A stretch of DNA of 64,000 bases, taken from assembly GCA_008508345.1 (NCBI GenBank), contig QNGE01002723.1, positions 1 through 64,000 on the forward strand. The letters run 5' to 3'. The translations under genes and the position numbers were made by a program. Shown in pieces: positions 37,470 through 49,735 of this stretch. How positions within the stretch are numbered: the first letter of the stretch is position 1; each line of letters begins with the position of its first letter. The stretch is from Paragonimus westermani. Its lineage: Eukaryota > Platyhelminthes > Trematoda > Plagiorchiida > Troglotrematidae. The notes beneath the pieces were generated by a model that saw nothing but the letters and a program-made list of their open reading frames with translations, was not told the origin of the DNA and did not search any database.

Positions 37470-38250
37470 CTACAAAGTGGCCTCAGGGATTGCACTGTAT
37501 TCCAAGATTATGGTGATTTTTAGTTCCTCCAGTTTTTGTGGGCGTTCTCTGTAGAATCTACTTTTGACGTGGTTTCGTAACAAAAATTCAGTGGAGTAAA
37601 ATCTGGCAAATACGACGTCCACCCCATAGCCCACTGCGACCGATCCATCATCGCTCGAATGTTTCATCCAGATATTCTCGTACACGTTAACAGTGTATAA
37701 TGTGGTGCTGCGCCATCCTGTTGAATCCGAATGTAGTAGAACACTCACAGTTGCTTCAGCGTCACTTCAACATTCTGCTACAGTATCTGTAGATAGGAAT
37801 GCGTTTCTTTGCGAATCATAACGTTAATAGAGGTTCTACTTGTAACATTTTTATTAAAAACAAAAGACCCGGACAAATCGTGTTTCAACAAGCCCCGCTT
37901 AGAACCATCAGCCTCAGGCTATGCTGACGTCGGATTGTGACAAACCGATAGGGGCTGTTGATGTGCCTCTACACGAACCCATTCAGACAGCATATTGGTT
38001 CGTCAGTAAATACTGTAGACTATGTATCCCTTTTCGATAAATACCACGTGCAAAATGACTCACGCTTGTCTGCGTTTGACAATCGAATCTCTTAAAATCG
38101 AGTCTCCGGATATGGTCGGTACTCATATCTTGAGTATCTTGTGTACAAACGTGCAAGACGTGTGTACATTCCTGAGTGAGCTGACAGACACTCTACGGAC
38201 AGTTTCTTACGCGTCGTAGAACATCACTGGCAGAACAATCATCTGTTGAT
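37470..38250 (-). pseudogene. Mariner-like DNA transposase relic
   Basis: Minus-strand fragments match the catalytic half of mariner-type transposases: FTDEP (38000-38012, first catalytic Asp), RLMVLSG near 37900, then a segment readable as EYLDETFE with WIGRSG after a stop (37630-37680), and VKSRFYRERPQKLEELK (37500-37560), the conserved region after the last catalytic Asp. The PPRSPDL block is degraded. Stops and frameshifts throughout make it inactive. No terminal inverted repeats could be identified. Placement in the mariner family rests on the order and wording of these motifs. Confidence 0.7.
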
Positions 38251-38657
38251 ATGCGTAGCCGACCACATCTTTGCAAGTCATGAATAGTGCCCGTTGCAAC
38301 AAACTTTCTCATCAGCATTCAAATTGATTTAACGGGTGACCGATCGCGTGCCACGTGACTTGCGTTAAAAAGCCTTGTGGCCCCGTCTACGTTTATACCA
38401 CAGGTACCGTAGATAAAAACCGGCTCAACACCCTGTTCAATTGTCATATTACCGGCACGTCGCTCTCGCAGTTACGCTCCGGAACCTGGATCTGATTCCA
38501 ATATGATAATTCGTTCAGACCAATTTATGCGTGGTTATTGTCTTGCCCCCCTCTGGCGTCGCCACACAAGCACTGAAACGTGTGTGAGGAATCAGCTTTT
38601 TGTAACCGCTTGTTCCCTTTATGAACTTGAATAAAATAATGAGAAGACGCAATTCAT
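38251..38657. other. No gene recognised
   Basis: Could include the missing N terminus of either neighbouring element, but no motif is visible. Confidence 0.4.
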
Positions 38658-40515
38658 ATGATGTTCTCCGATCAACTTCAGCAACATTCGCCAACGTCTG
38701 AGGAGAATCAAAATTGGTTGAAAGCAAAACTGGTGGATGTCACCTACCAACATCGGAATTACAAACAAAAGCGTCACAACTTACTAACACCGGCACACTT
38801 CCAAAGCCTGAGAGAAATAAGACAAAATGAGAACTTGATGGTTAAGTCCGGACGAAGGCTCAGGGGTTGTGTTGATGGATAAAGCGGAGTACGTGGACAA
38901 AATGTTCGAAATTCTTAATGACACTCAGAAGTTTCTCCCGGATGATAATCCTGATAACGTCCAAGAAGTGGAAAAGGAAATCTGCCGCAGGCTGGAAGGG
39001 TTGAGGATAAACGACGTCATGTCTGTTGATCAATGCAGGCTGATGAAGCCAGTCGGCATACGCACACCGCATATGTACGGACTGCCTAAAACACACAAAC
39101 CCAATGTCCCACTTCAGACTATTATGTCCATGTGTAACGCACCGCAGCATAAATTAGCCCGTTGCCTAGCTGATTTGCGGGAACCAGTCAGAAAACAGTT
39201 CAGTAAGTACAGTCTGAAGAACAGCTTTGAACTTGTTAACTGTATAGATGGTTTAAATGTCCGAGATAAACTGATGTGTTCATTTGACGTGACATCCCTG
39301 TTTACTAACATTCCGCTTCATGAAACAGTTGATAGCATTTGCGAATTCATTGTAAGTAGCAGTGCTCCTTTTCCTATCCCGATTGTCGAACTGAAATCTT
39401 TATTACTCCTATGCACACATAATGTAAGGTTCAACTTTCAAACGCATAGTTTCCGACAAGTGGATGGGGTTGCAATGGGCAGTCCGTTGGGTCCACTTCT
39501 AGCGGATTTCTTCATGGCCAAAGTAGAATCCACACTATGCGAAAGCCTGTCAAAACCAGTGCTGTACAGACGCTACGTAGATGATATTCTGGCCATCTTT
39601 GACAGCTCCAGTGAATCGAATGCGTTATTTTCGAAGTTGAACCAGGCTCACCCGAACCTAAAACTGACAAGAGAGAACGAAGCGAATGACTGCCTTCCGT
39701 ACCTGGACATTCTAGTCACTCGAAGACAAGATGGCACAGTAGGGAGATCCGTCTACAGGAAACCTACCTGGACTGGACAGTACATGCATTTCGAAAGCTT
39801 CTGTCCGGTGCAGCATAAGAGAAGTCTAGTCAGGACGCTTTTCCATAGAGCACGGAGGATTTGCACGGAAGACAACCTACAACTAGAGTTAGGCTTACTG
39901 ACAGACACTCTGCAGGTCAACGGGTACCCTCTGGGGTTTATTAAAAAGTACAGCAAAGCCGTCATCCCAACCGTAGAAGTGACGACGGTACCGAAGAGGA
40001 CGGTGTATTTAGAACTCCCGTTTCTAGGGGACAGCTGGTCAACAATGACGAGGAAGCGTCTAACAGCGGCTGTATCCAGGACTTATAACGCTGCAAAACT
40101 GTGCGTAATACAACGAACTAGAACTCTACCAGTCGCCCCGGTTACGAACAAACAGTGTACGTCTGTCACATCTCACTGTCTATACAAATACTCATGTAGC
40201 TGCAGTATGAGCTACATAGGGAGGACAAACCGACAACTAGCTGTTCGTATCAAGGAGCATGTACCCAAATGGTTGGAGACGCAATTAGAAACGCCAGGAG
40301 CCTGTATAGATGCCAATGGACGGCACCCCGCATCTTCCGTCGCAAAGCACATAATACAAACAGGACACAGTCAAAGTTTCTGACGCGTTCTCGGTGATCT
40401 TTCGGAGCAACCGGAAACGCATACTCCAGTTTGCTGAGGCTTTGGCCATTAAACGTCACAGTCCCCCCCTATGTGTTCAAAAACAATTTGTGTTGACACT
40501 GCGGCTACCCTGGTA
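38658..40515 (+). pseudogene. Penelope-like retroelement: RT plus GIY-YIG endonuclease
   Basis: The main frame (38869-40383, 504 codons) holds a Penelope-type reverse transcriptase: PKTHKP, SFDVTSLFTNIP (first catalytic Asp), VAMGSPLGP, and the YVDD box at 236-239. A C-terminal endonuclease of the GIY-YIG type follows, with cysteines around CSCSMSYIGRTNRQL (YIG at 449-451) and SSVAKHIIQTGH. Penelope-like elements use this nuclease to prime on chromosome DNA. Two lesions are visible. Near 38850 the upstream frame (38658-38882) breaks just before the conserved VVLMDK segment. Near 40375 a frameshift removes the final ~45 residues, which remain readable in another frame to a stop at about 40512. 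The first Met of the main frame is internal, not a true start. Flanking terminal repeats were not found. Confidence 0.85.
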
Positions 40516-42119
40516 GTCAACAGTCCCACAATTGCGATTTTCATTTTTGATGTGTCTGTTTAATCCCTTAAGCCATGACTTCCGCTCTGTGGAATTCTGA
40601 CTCGTTTAAAATTAGTTACATGTCCATGTGTGATCAGAATGTACGAAATGTTACTCCGGAGGACATCACATGAACTGCGTGTTCTCACTGTTTTATTCAA
40701 AATCAGCTTTCATTGTTTACGGGCCTTGGTGGCCGAGTTACTGGACTGGAAGTGCGCGTGCGCCCCCACCCTAGCCACAGCCAGCGAATTTGGCTGTGGA
40801 TTCGGTGGTGCTTTGTGCCCGTTCGTTCACCCGACTCAGGTGTTGCCCTCCGGCAAGCCTTGTGGATTGGACACCGGATTTACGCACCGATTCAGAAGAC
40901 CACGTGAAGTACACGCAGTTGGGCATGACTGGGTGTAACGTTGGATTCAGTTCGAGCCACAATAGAACGGGGGCTGCATATGTGACCTTGACCAAGGGTA
41001 GCTGTTGTCTGAGTACATTTGACCGGCCAGCAGACCGACCAAATTCTCCCGATGCCTCTGTGGGACATCACAAATTTGTCTCTTCTGCGATCCACCTCTT
41101 CAGCAGAAACAACTGCAGCCAGTGTTGGCTCAGTTGTCACCAGTACTTTGTCACAGTGAATGCCCTCAATTAATGATTGTCCTCCTGTATCATCATTCCT
41201 AGTGGTCACCTTCAGTTGTAAAATCAGATGACTCATCGACTCTGAGGAGTATTTAGAAGTAGGTTGTTTTTTTAGCAATCACAATGTGTACACTATAAAG
41301 TTACTATGCTTTTGGAAATATGCCCATCAGCCCGGCCGCTGTATTTGATGGTATCCTTTAGACTGATGATGTTGCAGCGTTGTTGGCGATAATGGAAGAT
41401 CACCTCAATTCTAAATAACAAGATGGTTCGAACTTTTAACTGAAAAGTAGAATCTTAATTAATATCACATTCAAGTGAATAAGAAGTAGGGAATCCAAAG
41501 GATTAAGGTTGTTTCCCGATCGATTTTTGCAAACCTGTCCAAAATCCACCAGTTCACTTTGGAGATTTTAATTTGCTGTTGAATGTTAAATTACAGCACA
41601 TGTTAATTGATTTGACGGTCAACAGCATTTACCCGAAAAATGCGACTACTTCAAATTCTGGTCATTCACAGATGGTTCGTTATATGACGCCAGTTTTGCA
41701 GAAGAGAAACTGTGTCAATTCATGATGTCTGGTAACACTCTAGAGAAGTTTACTGTAGGACTTTCACGGATGCCAAAATCCCCTTCAGTTCACACTGCCC
41801 CTCCTCTTATGTGGCCCAATATGATTAACCGCTTGTCTTTGTTATTCCTACGGTCTACATCCAAAATTTCATCATCTGTAAGGTAACCGCATCAAATTTA
41901 GTACGAATAAAGTCCGAAAGTTAAGGCATCGTGTATGACATGCTTTTAATATGTAAACTGAGAAAAATATAACTTTACGAGAAATTTGTAATACTCATCC
42001 TGTTCACCGTCCGGCCTACTGATTTTCACTCACCTCCGTTATCATCTGCCGTTCGCTTACAATCTCCACCCACCTCTGTGAACACGGCTTTCCCAATGGC
42101 CATTGTGACAGTGCTGTCA
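40516..42119. other. No gene recognised
   Basis: A tRNA A-box-like string (GGTGGCCGAGTTACTGG) at about 40729-40745 hints at a decayed tRNA-derived repeat, but I find no B box at the right distance. A long minus frame (40892-41278) has no recognised domain. Confidence 0.4.
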
Positions 42120-42232
42120 ACCTATCGATCTGGTTGATAAACAGATTGAGAATAACACAACGTTACGAGCAAGTTGCAAGTTGTAATACTCTACGTTTCA
42201 ACCATCTAGGGTGGCCTTCCTCAGGAGTCTTA
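42120..42232 (-). repeat. Dispersed repeat with hammerhead-like core, copy 2
   Basis: Inverted copy of 20560-20670. On the minus strand the core CTGAGGA (42218-42224) is followed by GGCCACC, a changed loop, ATGGTT and GAAACG. A 10-base insertion relative to copy 1 repeats CAACTTG. The hairpin keeps five pairs (GGCCA with TGGTT, two of them G-T) despite loop changes. Confidence 0.5.
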
Positions 42233-45200
42233 GGCCAGACACTAAGTCACACGTAAGACTGATTCGATCGTCTTTGGTTGGCTCGATTGGTCCTATTGAC
42301 TGTCTACACTTGTGTCTATCGTTACATATTTCCATTCCCGAAGACCTATTGAGGCTAACTGTTGTGCATTATCCTGAGCACGCAAACCAATTAAGGTCCG
42401 TTTCTTGTAACTGAACAGACTGTACTAATAATGCTGAGCGTGCAGTGACTTGATTTGTTTCTGAGATTCACTATCACCGTTCACATGCTTGTCGGTCAAC
42501 GTTTACCAGAAATTTCGCGAGGTCAGTATTTGTATCGCTACGCGTTGCTCAACGTCTTCGTGGAAGAACGTATAGTATTGTCAAAATAACGCTACCGGCC
42601 TTCTGGAAAGATATGAGCACTGTTTGTTTCTTATGTCTGTAAACTTTAGAAATTCAACATTTCGAAGTTATCGTGCGAAATATATTATATTCAGTAGCAA
42701 TTTGTTGCTATTTAAAGTGCGTATCATTTGGAACTGATGTAGCACTGTCTCTGTGTGTATGAAAACGACGCGGACAAGTTCTTTCCGACAACCATCGGAC
42801 ATATGGATGCATCAGTAAATAAGCAAAATCTCCGCTGTTCTTCACAAATTGATAGAAAAAGGAGACCATGAAGCAGTAATGATTCGATGAAGTAGACAGT
42901 GTGTTTTACACTTACAAGCGATTCATATAAATGTCTCTCCCTCCATTTTCCACGATCAGCTGTTGAGTGTACGCAGTACAGTGAGTGTGAAAACTGGGAA
43001 AACTTGGGAAAAAGCCGTGCCTCACTGTATATCGATCTCTCATTAATTAATCTTTATTGATATGTCCACTCTTCGCTTCAGGGTGCCTTTCTCTCTTTTG
43101 AATGATTGTCTACAATAAGTTCAGATTTACTGGGAATCAAAGTGTTTAACCCTTGGAAATATTAGACAATCTCATTATTACGTGTTATAGTTGTTTGTTG
43201 GAAATGGATTTTTCCTATCGAGAGATATCATACGAACAACTAACTGTCAACATACAGGTTTGCCTCACCGACAAAAATATGAATCCCCTCATTCTATCAC
43301 TGTCGTTATCCGCGGTCCTTCATCAAATCATTTTGAATGACTTCGAGAACCACTGGTCCCGTTGATAAGAGTTTTATTGGAAACCGATAATTGCCTGTCA
43401 GCTCAACTAAACTGTTTTTCATTGGGTTCATTCGACAATTGAACGGATCTCAAAGTACAGGATTGAGAACAGGTGCCACGTTACTTAAGCTGAGAACTAA
43501 TCGCATATGACTGCAGCTTTCACATTCCCATGGGTCTTTCGGCCAGCCCACTTTGTAACTAAGCGATACACTAGCGTTTCGGTATTAGTATGCTCGCTGA
43601 GCTTAATTATGCAGTGATAATGTCACCTGGCTCGGTGATGAAACGTTTGTAACCCAAATACCACGCTTGGCGAACATACCAATATCAAAACCATCAACCC
43701 GAGCTACGAACAACGCCACCACTGTTCCCAACCATTAAATACTATAGTTTCGCTCATGTTAGATTTCAGTAGTAGTACATATCCTTCCCACTAATGGAAA
43801 TTGAATTCCTATCACAATTTTGTGAGCAATCCTGTTGATCGCTTTGCCACTGGTCTTACAATAGACGCGACCGAATTATCGCATGCAAACATTGAGCTAC
43901 ATTTGGTTATGTGGAGTGCTCAGACTGTCCAATTACCTCGACTCCAGTCGATAACCACACATTAAGTACTGGTCATGTAGCACCCCAATCAGCGTAACTA
44001 GGTCCAGCTAATAAGCTGAAACTAGTCACTTCCTACTAGACTATCAGAACGACAAATGCCAGCTCCTGGCTGACTGGTTGTGTAAACGGCATTCAAATGA
44101 ACCATCACATTAATAAGATGTTGTTTGGCTTAGTTTAACATTATTGATCTAATTTTAAGTCAAGGTTAGAGACGGTCATATTGCGATGGATGACTAAATT
44201 GCAGGCGCGATTATTCAAACACTCGATGGAATATCACAACTCGACCATGAGGTATGTCCAAAGCCCACAATGATTAGATTGCAGACAACAAGGGAGACCG
44301 GGCGAGCCATCGCGCAACGAAATCGAATGAACCGATGAGGAATAAGAGACAAAATATTCACTACAGAAGGCGTCAGCACACGCACAAACCAGACAGAAGT
44401 ACGAACGACATGCGAGTGAAAACCGACGCTGCGTTGTGGACTGAAATTCCGGCTCACAAACGCAAGCGTGTATGTGGCGTGGGAACGAGCGAGTTGGACA
44501 ATAGCATCATACTTTCATTGGGCGACTTTTTGCTACTATGTACTGAAGCTAATAACTGTCTTCGTATTTAGTGTGATTTGTGCGATAAACTCCACGTAGA
44601 GCCTGTAATGGTTCACAGATATACGCAGTTTATCAAAACAGCTGTACACATTTTAATCCCAACAAAAAAAAAGAATATTAAAAGTTTATTCACATCAAAC
44701 TGATGATTTAAGTGGATAACTACTAGTGCGTGAAATGTACACTTTTTGGTTTAGTGGACAAAAGAGTAACTTTAACAATTATCAGACAGTGGCTTAAACA
44801 ATTAGATGAGTCGGTACACGGTAAACAGGGGACGGCTCAAAGAAAGTTTATACTGTCAATTCAGAACACGTCATGCGCAGCAAGTCTGAGAAATATCTCA
44901 TTAACCTTCGGTGAAATCAATAAACAGGGATATATATATATCAAAATTAGCTCCTAACGAATAGAAAGTACGAATTAATTTGTGGTTGTTCTGAGTAGGG
45001 CTTTGTTCGTTCACTGAAAAGATGCCGGCTTATGGTTGTGACCCATAGTTTCATCGTTCATCGCCTGCATACAGCAGCATTCACATGATCAACAAAGTTA
45101 GCGCAATGGTCTTTGGTGACGTTACAAATGCCAAAAGTGACCCTCTGATCCAGTACCCGCATTCTTCACACCTGTTAACTTAGCATATCCTGAAGATCTC

Positions 45201-45925
45201 CGTCTATCATAGTTGCCTGGTGCACTTCTAAATGCCTTCCAACTCTTGCTTTCATCACGCTTCAAACGTTTCTAATGGTAACACTTGTCCCCACTAAATC
45301 ACTCTTCAGCAAACGTGCATTTCAGATTAATGTGACACCTTACGTTATCGTATATAGACACAATTTCTGAAATATGCGTACTGATTTTCACCTGATCCAA
45401 CAGGGTCTACAGACATTTCTTACGGTTGCTGCTGTTGTACGCTCCTCTCCTGGTCGTTTGGCTGAATATCGAGCTTAATACCTCAGGGTAATGGATGACC
45501 AAGTTAATGATGCAGATATTCCAACAATCAGAGAAATATCTCGAACGGGTGGACTACGGAAAACAGGAGCCATCACTCAGCAAAATTGGGTCAACGGGCG
45601 AGAAATGGTAGGGAAAAATCGATAACAGGTAGTGTGAGCCAAACGCACAGAACTAAGCACAGGTGCATGTGACGTTTAACTAAAAATTTCGCTGCGCTGT
45701 GGATTGGAATTCCGGTTCGTAAACGTCAGTGTGTGGTATGAAAATGCGTAACTTGCCTTAATAAACAACGTTCCGCTACGGTAGCTTCACTTTAGTGAAA
45801 AATAAAGCCTCGGCTATTTACTATAGAGATGATTGACCTCGTTCATGTTAAAAGAAAATTTCTTCGACCTCGTACAGAACAACTTAAAATTCGTCTCATC
45901 AATCAACAAACAATCTTTGAACTTT
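42233..45925. other. No gene recognised; a diverged repeat pair
   Basis: Positions 44425-44490 and 45690-45755 are diverged direct copies of a short sequence (GCTGCGTTGTGGACTGAAATTCCGGCTCACAAACGC-like versus GCTGCGCTGTGGATTGGAATTCCGG). No genes are supported. Confidence 0.45.
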
Positions 45926-45955
45926 CAATTTGACCATCAATCACATTTGATCGCN

Positions 45956-46271
45956 TGGTCGGAGTTCAAATCTCGGCCGTAGCAATGATATGCACTACTG
46001 ACGAGCTCTAATGAGAGCGAAACTCGAGTTTAGTGCTTCTTTTCGAAAGAGGCTGGTTGGAAAGTCTATCTGAATGCGAACGCAGCAATCAAATGTGAGT
46101 GATGGTCAACCTGAAAACAAACCAAATCCCTTACTACCCATCAGTAATCAGAAAATGTCTCTGGTGGAAATCTATATGCAAAACTGAGTTACTGTTGTGA
46201 CTTCTAAAATGTCATGCGTGATTGTATTTCATTTTGCGGACGACTTCCTTTTTGTTAAACAGGACTATATC
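45956..46271 (+). repeat. tRNA-headed SINE-like repeat with hammerhead, copy 2
   Basis: Nearly identical to 20196-20510, from just before the B box to the shared end GGACTATATC. The A-box half of the head is missing. In its place stands a single N (45955), preceded by about 30 bases resembling the reverse complement of the repeat's own body (GACCATCAATCACATTTGATCGC). Either a fold-back rearrangement or an assembly joint removed the head. Confidence 0.85.
45992..46036 (+). ncRNA. Type I hammerhead ribozyme, copy 2
   Basis: Base-for-base identical to the motif at 20231-20275: stems I (6 bp), II (5 bp, loop AATG) and III (4 bp, loopless), cores CTGACGA and GAA. Predicted cleavage falls between 46030 and 46031. 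Transcription from its own promoter is doubtful because the A box is absent here. Confidence 0.86.
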
Positions 46272-49200
46272 TATTTTTATTCTCCATCTACCATTGAGTG
46301 TAACTAACACTTACCATGCGAAAACCCATGACAGTATCTGATGATCGATTTTGATGATGTGGCTCATTTGACGTTCGATCAGTATGAAGGGATTCTCATT
46401 AATATTTAAGTGATTCGCACTTCATGTATCCAAAATGGTGTTCTACTACGTCCGCAAACATGTTAGTTTACTACTCGGAGTGACCAAAAGACCGTATGTT
46501 TATGTAAGAATCAAATGGCAATGTTATTGTTGATGGAATATGTGGGGATACTGGCAACCAGTTTGCTTGATCCTCTCAGCTGACATCAGATAAATCGCGC
46601 GTGAATATTTCATGTCACCTAGTCCAGACTGTTAGATTCAGAATACAATAGTGACACACAATGTAACCAAACACAAACACGTCCCACACAAGGGAGTTCC
46701 TTGGATCCGATCTTTCAAGGTTAGAATTTCGAAAACTGTCAAGTATCAGTCGTCCAGTCCGAAGCTGTGTCACCAATAGTTTTCTAATCCTTTCAAAGAG
46801 TCACAGAATTCTACCATAGTTTCACAACAACTCGACCACAGTCGGCCGCCTCGTAGACAGAATGTTAGCACAGCACGTGGGCGGTGTGATTTTCTGTCAC
46901 TTACGCCTGAAGAAAAAAACGAATCTATTAATAGAAAAACTCGGTTGTAAGCTCCGGCTCCAAACTGATCAACTCGGTTTTTGTACACAACACTAGAGTA
47001 CAATATTTCCAGCCTTACGCGTATCCTCCTTGCGATGTAAACCAAACAAAGACAAATCAATAAGATCTCATCGCTTGGTAACTTGGTCGCTGTTCCCTAG
47101 CATGGATGGTCAGACCATTCTCTTAGAGTACCTTCACGTTGCTCCACCCCAACTATGTAGACGCCCGTCAATGAGTGATTAGATTCAACCCCGTAATGTG
47201 TATCCACCAGGTGAAACACAGTAGTGCTTGTTGGGGAAAATACTCTCCTTATCCCGGCTGTATTCAGAGCTGGCAAAATGATCGCGTCGACCTTAGGTTG
47301 GATGCATGTGAACATTCACTCTAGCGTGATGAGCATGTTGTTCACAGAAAGGGATTGCATAGTTCAGTTGGTTTGTTTCTTCTACTCACGGTAGATACGT
47401 AGAATAAGCCTTGGCATTTTTATGGTTCTCATCCTGTTTGCGGTAACTTTACTATCCGGGGCCAATGATTGACATGCCTACGTCGTTTTGTTTGTCCCGA
47501 CGATCAAAAAAGCGGTTTTACCTGCTGACTTGTTCGCCAGTCTGCATTGATGAGTTCATTTACCGTGACAAGTGGATATCCTGTGGAACGCACAGACACA
47601 AGTAAGCAAATACGACACGGACATCTGAATGTGAGTTCAGTAGTGATGATGATGATGTCCACTTGACTGAGACATCGTTGAGTCCGACTATGTAACGTCA
47701 CCAGTATGAATATCTAGGGGGTCACAAGATCACAGAGCCCCACAGGTGAGGCAATACAGAAAAAAATAGCCCTACTAGTCATTGTCTATGAGGCAGTCAC
47801 ATTCACACTCAAGAGACTCACGATATCAACCCACTTGATGAAACCAGGGCACGGCTGTTAATCGGTCAGACGTTGTGTCACGTGTGTGCGTAATGGGAGT
47901 AGAACAGATAAAAAACAACTGAACGACTAGCGCACCAAACGTGTCACGTGGGAGCAAGCGATTACAGATTTTGAACTAGGGGAAGTAATGCGCAGATTTT
48001 ACGGGAAAGGAACACCTTTAACTTATAGACCTAATGAACAAGGGAGTCAAAATGGATTGCTACAGGTATGCACCTTATCACATCGTAAATCAATGTTTCG
48101 AACCAGCATACAAGAATAATCCATTCGGACCACTTAACGTAGCAATTGGCCACAGGTTTCCCTGTTCCAACTGAACCCTTCCTGACCAACCCCTGAAACT
48201 TTCCTACTTGTTTTAGACAGTAGTAGCCGATTTTGTTCCGTTTTCGTAAAAGTTATTCCGTTTGTCACTGTTGTTCAACCTGTACTGATTGTTTTGGCGA
48301 CTCCTGTGCATTTTCAGTCGATGACCATAGTTTGTTACCTTCCTCGTATCTGTTTTAGGCGGCAGCGGACTCCCATGGAACGAAGAACACGTGACTGTTT
48401 TATAGCTTGGGATTATCTACGGAAGCGTGTGTACTGAACAAAACTATTTGACAACTTTGTATGTAGCATGCAGTCGTGCATAAAAAAAGATTCTGTTGCT
48501 GGATGGCAAGGATAGCAATTTGTTAGATTTTTGAGCAGTCCAACTGGTCAGGTTGTGTGCATCAAAGTACGAGTTATACTCTGAACAGGTTGAGGATTCT
48601 TCCTCTCTTAGACAGCTTTTAGTTAAAATTTGTTCAGTGACCAAAAACTGATAAAAACCTGCTGGCAAATATGATAACTGGGTAAAAGACAGCGGTCACT
48701 TGCCAAATTCAGTTACAACCGGCTGTTTTTGGTGGATGAGAGATGAAGACGATCCAGGAAGACTCAGATATGACTGTGAACAAATCATAGGAATAGACAA
48801 TACAGAATTCATTGACATTGCTTCTCAAACAGTCCCACACAGTACGCTCCAGAGGTCACGCCCGATCTCTATGCGTATGAAACATACTGACAAAAGCATG
48901 CACCGACAGTGTTCCGTAGACCAGTAACTTTTAGCCAACGCGACTATAATGTACAACAGAAGAGCCGTTAGTGTGCTAAGTTGTGATTCGATTGAGTACA
49001 GTTAACATCCAGACTATTCATGCTGGTGTCAGCGCATACGCAACAAGAAATCAAATACAACACAGCCTAGTAGGTTTGAATGTATTGAAACAAACAGCTA
49101 CAAGACCAAGTGGGCTGCGAATTAACAAGCCATAACAGGCATGTGTTTATAGGTCATTGTGAGAACCAGTAGGATGACGGTTTTCAACTGACTACTCGAT

Positions 49201-49562
49201 AACTGTCATGCGTATAGTAGTTCCTCTCGCTCAAGAACAGAGTGCAGTCAGCTGTTAACTCGTGGCGGATGGCCATTAACCTATTACAGTCGGTTCTCAT
49301 TCAACAAGAAATGTTGCACACACACAAATGCTTGGGTAAGGGGGACAAGCCATACGAAAGATCACAAAAGAGATAGAAGAGAATGATTGGGATACATATG
49401 GAGAGATAACTCAAAGGGTAGCAGCTGAACTGAAAGGAATGGCATCATGTGTAGTATAGCGTGGTAACTTGGGAAGTGGAGGTTGGGGAACAACAAAGTT
49501 CGGACATAAAATTACCCACACTGACCCTAACTCCCTTTAACTAGTAACGTACAGGTCATGTG
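46272..49562. other. No gene recognised
   Basis: Short open frames only. The stretch ends at the CATAT duplication flanking Gypsy element 3. Confidence 0.5.
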
Positions 49563-49567
49563 CATAT
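49563..49567 (+). other. Target-site duplication, left (CATAT)
   Basis: CATAT directly precedes the 5' LTR of Gypsy element 3 and is repeated at 53701-53705 directly after the 3' LTR. Five base pairs is usual for Gypsy integrases. Confidence 0.85.
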
Positions 49568-49735
49568 TGTGGACGGTGCAAACCAATAAGAACGAGCGAC
49601 AGAACGCAAGCCAATCAAGGTCAAGGAAGTTATATTTGTCTCATATATATTGATTCGCATTAAGACATTATTGAGATTCAATCTGTCGTGTAGTGAATAC
49701 ACCGTTCTTGATATCACCACTTGACTTCTTCTACA
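49568..49735 (+). repeat. 5' LTR of Gypsy element 3
   Basis: Begins TGTGGACGGTGC and ends CTTCTACA. Pairs with 53533-53700. Confidence 0.92.

Noticed and set aside
37870..37930. Possible minus-strand hammerhead (CTGATGG ... GAAACACG)
   Set aside because: The core lacks the required GA, no stem II forms, and the bases are explained as mariner-like transposase coding sequence.
40725..40800. tRNA gene at an A-box-like GGTGGCCGAGTTACTGG
   Set aside because: No B box or T arm at the expected distance and no acceptor stem. At best a decayed tRNA-derived repeat.
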